A stretch of 64,000 nt of DNA. It comes from Takakia lepidozioides (lineage: Eukaryota > Streptophyta > Takakiopsida > Takakiales > Takakiaceae). The number at the start of each line of letters is the position of its first letter. Position 1 is the first letter of the stretch. The translations under genes and the position numbers were made by a program. Positions 63,016-64,000 of this stretch are shown here, piece after piece. The notes under the pieces were generated by a model. That model saw only the letters and a list, made by a program, of their open reading frames with translations, was not told the DNA's origin and did no database searches. Where the stretch lies: the NCBI GenBank assembly GCA_030704615.1, contig CM060734.1:3534001-3598000 (forward strand). Direction: 5' to 3'.

Positions 63016-63960
63016 AACACCCGTGTTTCTGCTATGGCCATACACATTCGGCTTTACGACAAGTGCTTCATGCTCTGTTGGTGTTGCCGGTGTAGGCTGT
63101 GACTGTATCTGTGTTCCAAGATGCAAATCATGCTGCAATGGTTTGTCATGGATACCACTGTATCCCTTCAACTTATTGGCATTGACTCTTCCAAGCATCT
63201 CCTTGTTAATGGTTTGTAACATGGCTGTGTTATTATCATACATCTTCTGTATGACATAAGGTCCTTTCCATGGTGACTTAAGCTTAGAAGCTTTAATCTT
63301 TCCCTTCTTCTGCAACCACAGTACCAAATCTCCAGTCTTTAAAGTCTTCAATTTTCCTTCATCAAACTGATCCTTCCTCTTCATCTGAATTCTGGTCATG
63401 TTATCTGCTGCATCAACGCGTACTTCTTCCACATGATATAATTCATGTTTCCTAACTTTAATTGAATCTTCCAATTCCATTCTCCTTCCCCATTCAGTTC
63501 TCATGGTAGGTAATAAGAATTCTACTGGAAGTAAAGCTTCCATACCATAAACTAATTGGAATGGTGTATACTTGGTGGTGACTTTATATGAAGTCCTATA
63601 TGACCACAAAGCTGTCAACAGCTTTGTATCCCAATCCGTTCTGTTTGCATTGACTATCTTAGCCAAGACAGTGCATAGTATTTTGTTGGTGGCCTCTGCT
63701 TGCCCACTGCCCTGTGGGTAATAGGTTGTACTCTTCCTGTGCACAATCCTGAACTCTTTAGTCAATAGTTCTATGGTCTCATTAATGAAGTGACTTCCCT
63801 GGTCACTGATAAATTCCAAAGGACAGCCAAATCTTGTGAGTATGTTCTCATACATGAACCTTGCTGTGGACTTACCTGTGTTGTCCCTCAGAGCCTTAGC
63901 TTCCACCCACTTTGTAGTATAATCAGTGGCTGTGATTATATACTTGTTATGTGTATTCCT
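62920..63960 (-). CDS. Ty3/gypsy integrase, C-terminal part (right-hand element)
   Basis: The open frame includes two catalytic acids (FISDQGSHFINE and GSGQAEATNKIL) of the DDE core and the conserved WDTKLLTALWSYRTSYK, TPFQLVYGMEALLPVEF and KGPYVIQKMYDNN (GPY motif). The first D and the HHCC head are beyond the right edge; coding continues to at least 63960 (DFVGPI-like at the edge). No chromodomain or PHD finger. The frame runs into a minisatellite that adds HITAHHSLTQ repeats. Catalytic residues look intact in what is visible. Confidence 0.85.
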   Translation of the reverse strand, partial: RNTHNKYIITATDYTTKWVEAKALRDNTGKSTARFMYENILTRFGCPLEFISDQGSHFINETIELLTKEFRIVHRKSTTYYPQGSGQAEATNKILCTVLAKIVNANRTDWDTKLLTALWSYRTSYKVTTKYTPFQLVYGMEALLPVEFLLPTMRTEWGRRMELEDSIKVRKHELYHVEEVRVDAADNMTRIQMKRKDQFDEGKLKTLKTGDLVLWLQKKGKIKASKLKSPWKGPYVIQKMYDNNTAMLQTINKEMLGRVNANKLKGYSGIHDKPLQHDLHLGTQIQSQPTPATPTEHEALVVKPNVYGHSRNTGVHTAITAHHSLTQHITAHHSLTQHITAHHSLT

Positions 63961-64000
63961 GGCTGGTGGATTAATTGGTCCAACAAAGTCTAGTCCCCAT

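Overview
This is a window from a large, repeat-rich eukaryotic nuclear genome, most likely a streptophyte (plant-lineage) alga. That assignment is inference. It rests on a spliced gene with plant-type NUMOD3 repeats at the left edge, a plant-type tnp2/DUF4218/DUF4216 CACTA transposase, a chromodomain Ty3/gypsy element primed by initiator tRNA-Met, and Ty3/gypsy elements carrying a DNA cytosine methyltransferase, a combination reported in charophytes and dinoflagellates. A Chara-like genome fits best. There are no bacterial features.

Layout: positions 1-2.4 kb hold exons of the NUMOD3-type host gene (minus strand), with short repeats in its introns. From 2.4 to 5.7 kb there is little recognisable. 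From 5.72 to 59.44 kb the window is one nest of transposons. (1) A 5'-truncated LINE on the minus strand (poly(A) at 5724, endonuclease at 59.4 kb) is split by (2) a chromovirus on the minus strand (LTRs 8383-9109 and 57125-57849). The chromovirus gag is in turn split by (3) a 43.8-kb CACTA-type DNA element (12573-56369, 3-bp AAA target duplication); removing it restores the gag frame across the junction. Inside the CACTA element are a minus-strand accessory gene (13.4-26.7 kb, possible first exons at 35.7-36.0 kb), a SET-domain gene (36.8-38.4 kb) and a tnp2 transposase gene (39.3 and 51.7-55.4 kb). (4) The accessory gene and the transposase gene are each broken by a retroelement of one unusual family (14938-25908 and 39749-51686). 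(5) A 6.2-kb imperfect palindrome with LINE-like arms lies at 28.85-35.06 kb. To the right are a fragment of another retroelement with an RNase H domain (59.45-60.74 kb) and the 3' part of a further Ty3/gypsy element (60.7-64.0 kb, minus).

The most notable system is the family in (4). Its protein order is Gag, protease, DNMT3-like cytosine methyltransferase, reverse transcriptase/RNase H, DDE integrase, PHD finger. Its repeats are not ordinary LTRs. Both copies have the order A1 - ORFs - B1 - A2 - B2, the split direct repeat layout known from tyrosine-recombinase PAT/Ngaro elements, yet they encode a DDE integrase, end in TG...CA and have 4-bp target duplications (GCAA, AGAC). The sequence right after A1 is complementary over 14-16 nt to a hairpin loop inside A, which suggests Tf1-like self-priming. 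The polypurine tract precedes B1, so the reverse-transcription LTR should be B-A, while the integrated ends lie at the B|A junction (a GACAGCTGTC palindrome). Integration from an end-joined circle would explain this.

The two copies decay differently. Copy 1 carries many stop codons and lost catalytic residues, nearly all by C-to-T or G-to-A change. Copy 2 is full of one-base indels, some of which may be assembly error. All transposon proteins here appear inactive as they stand.
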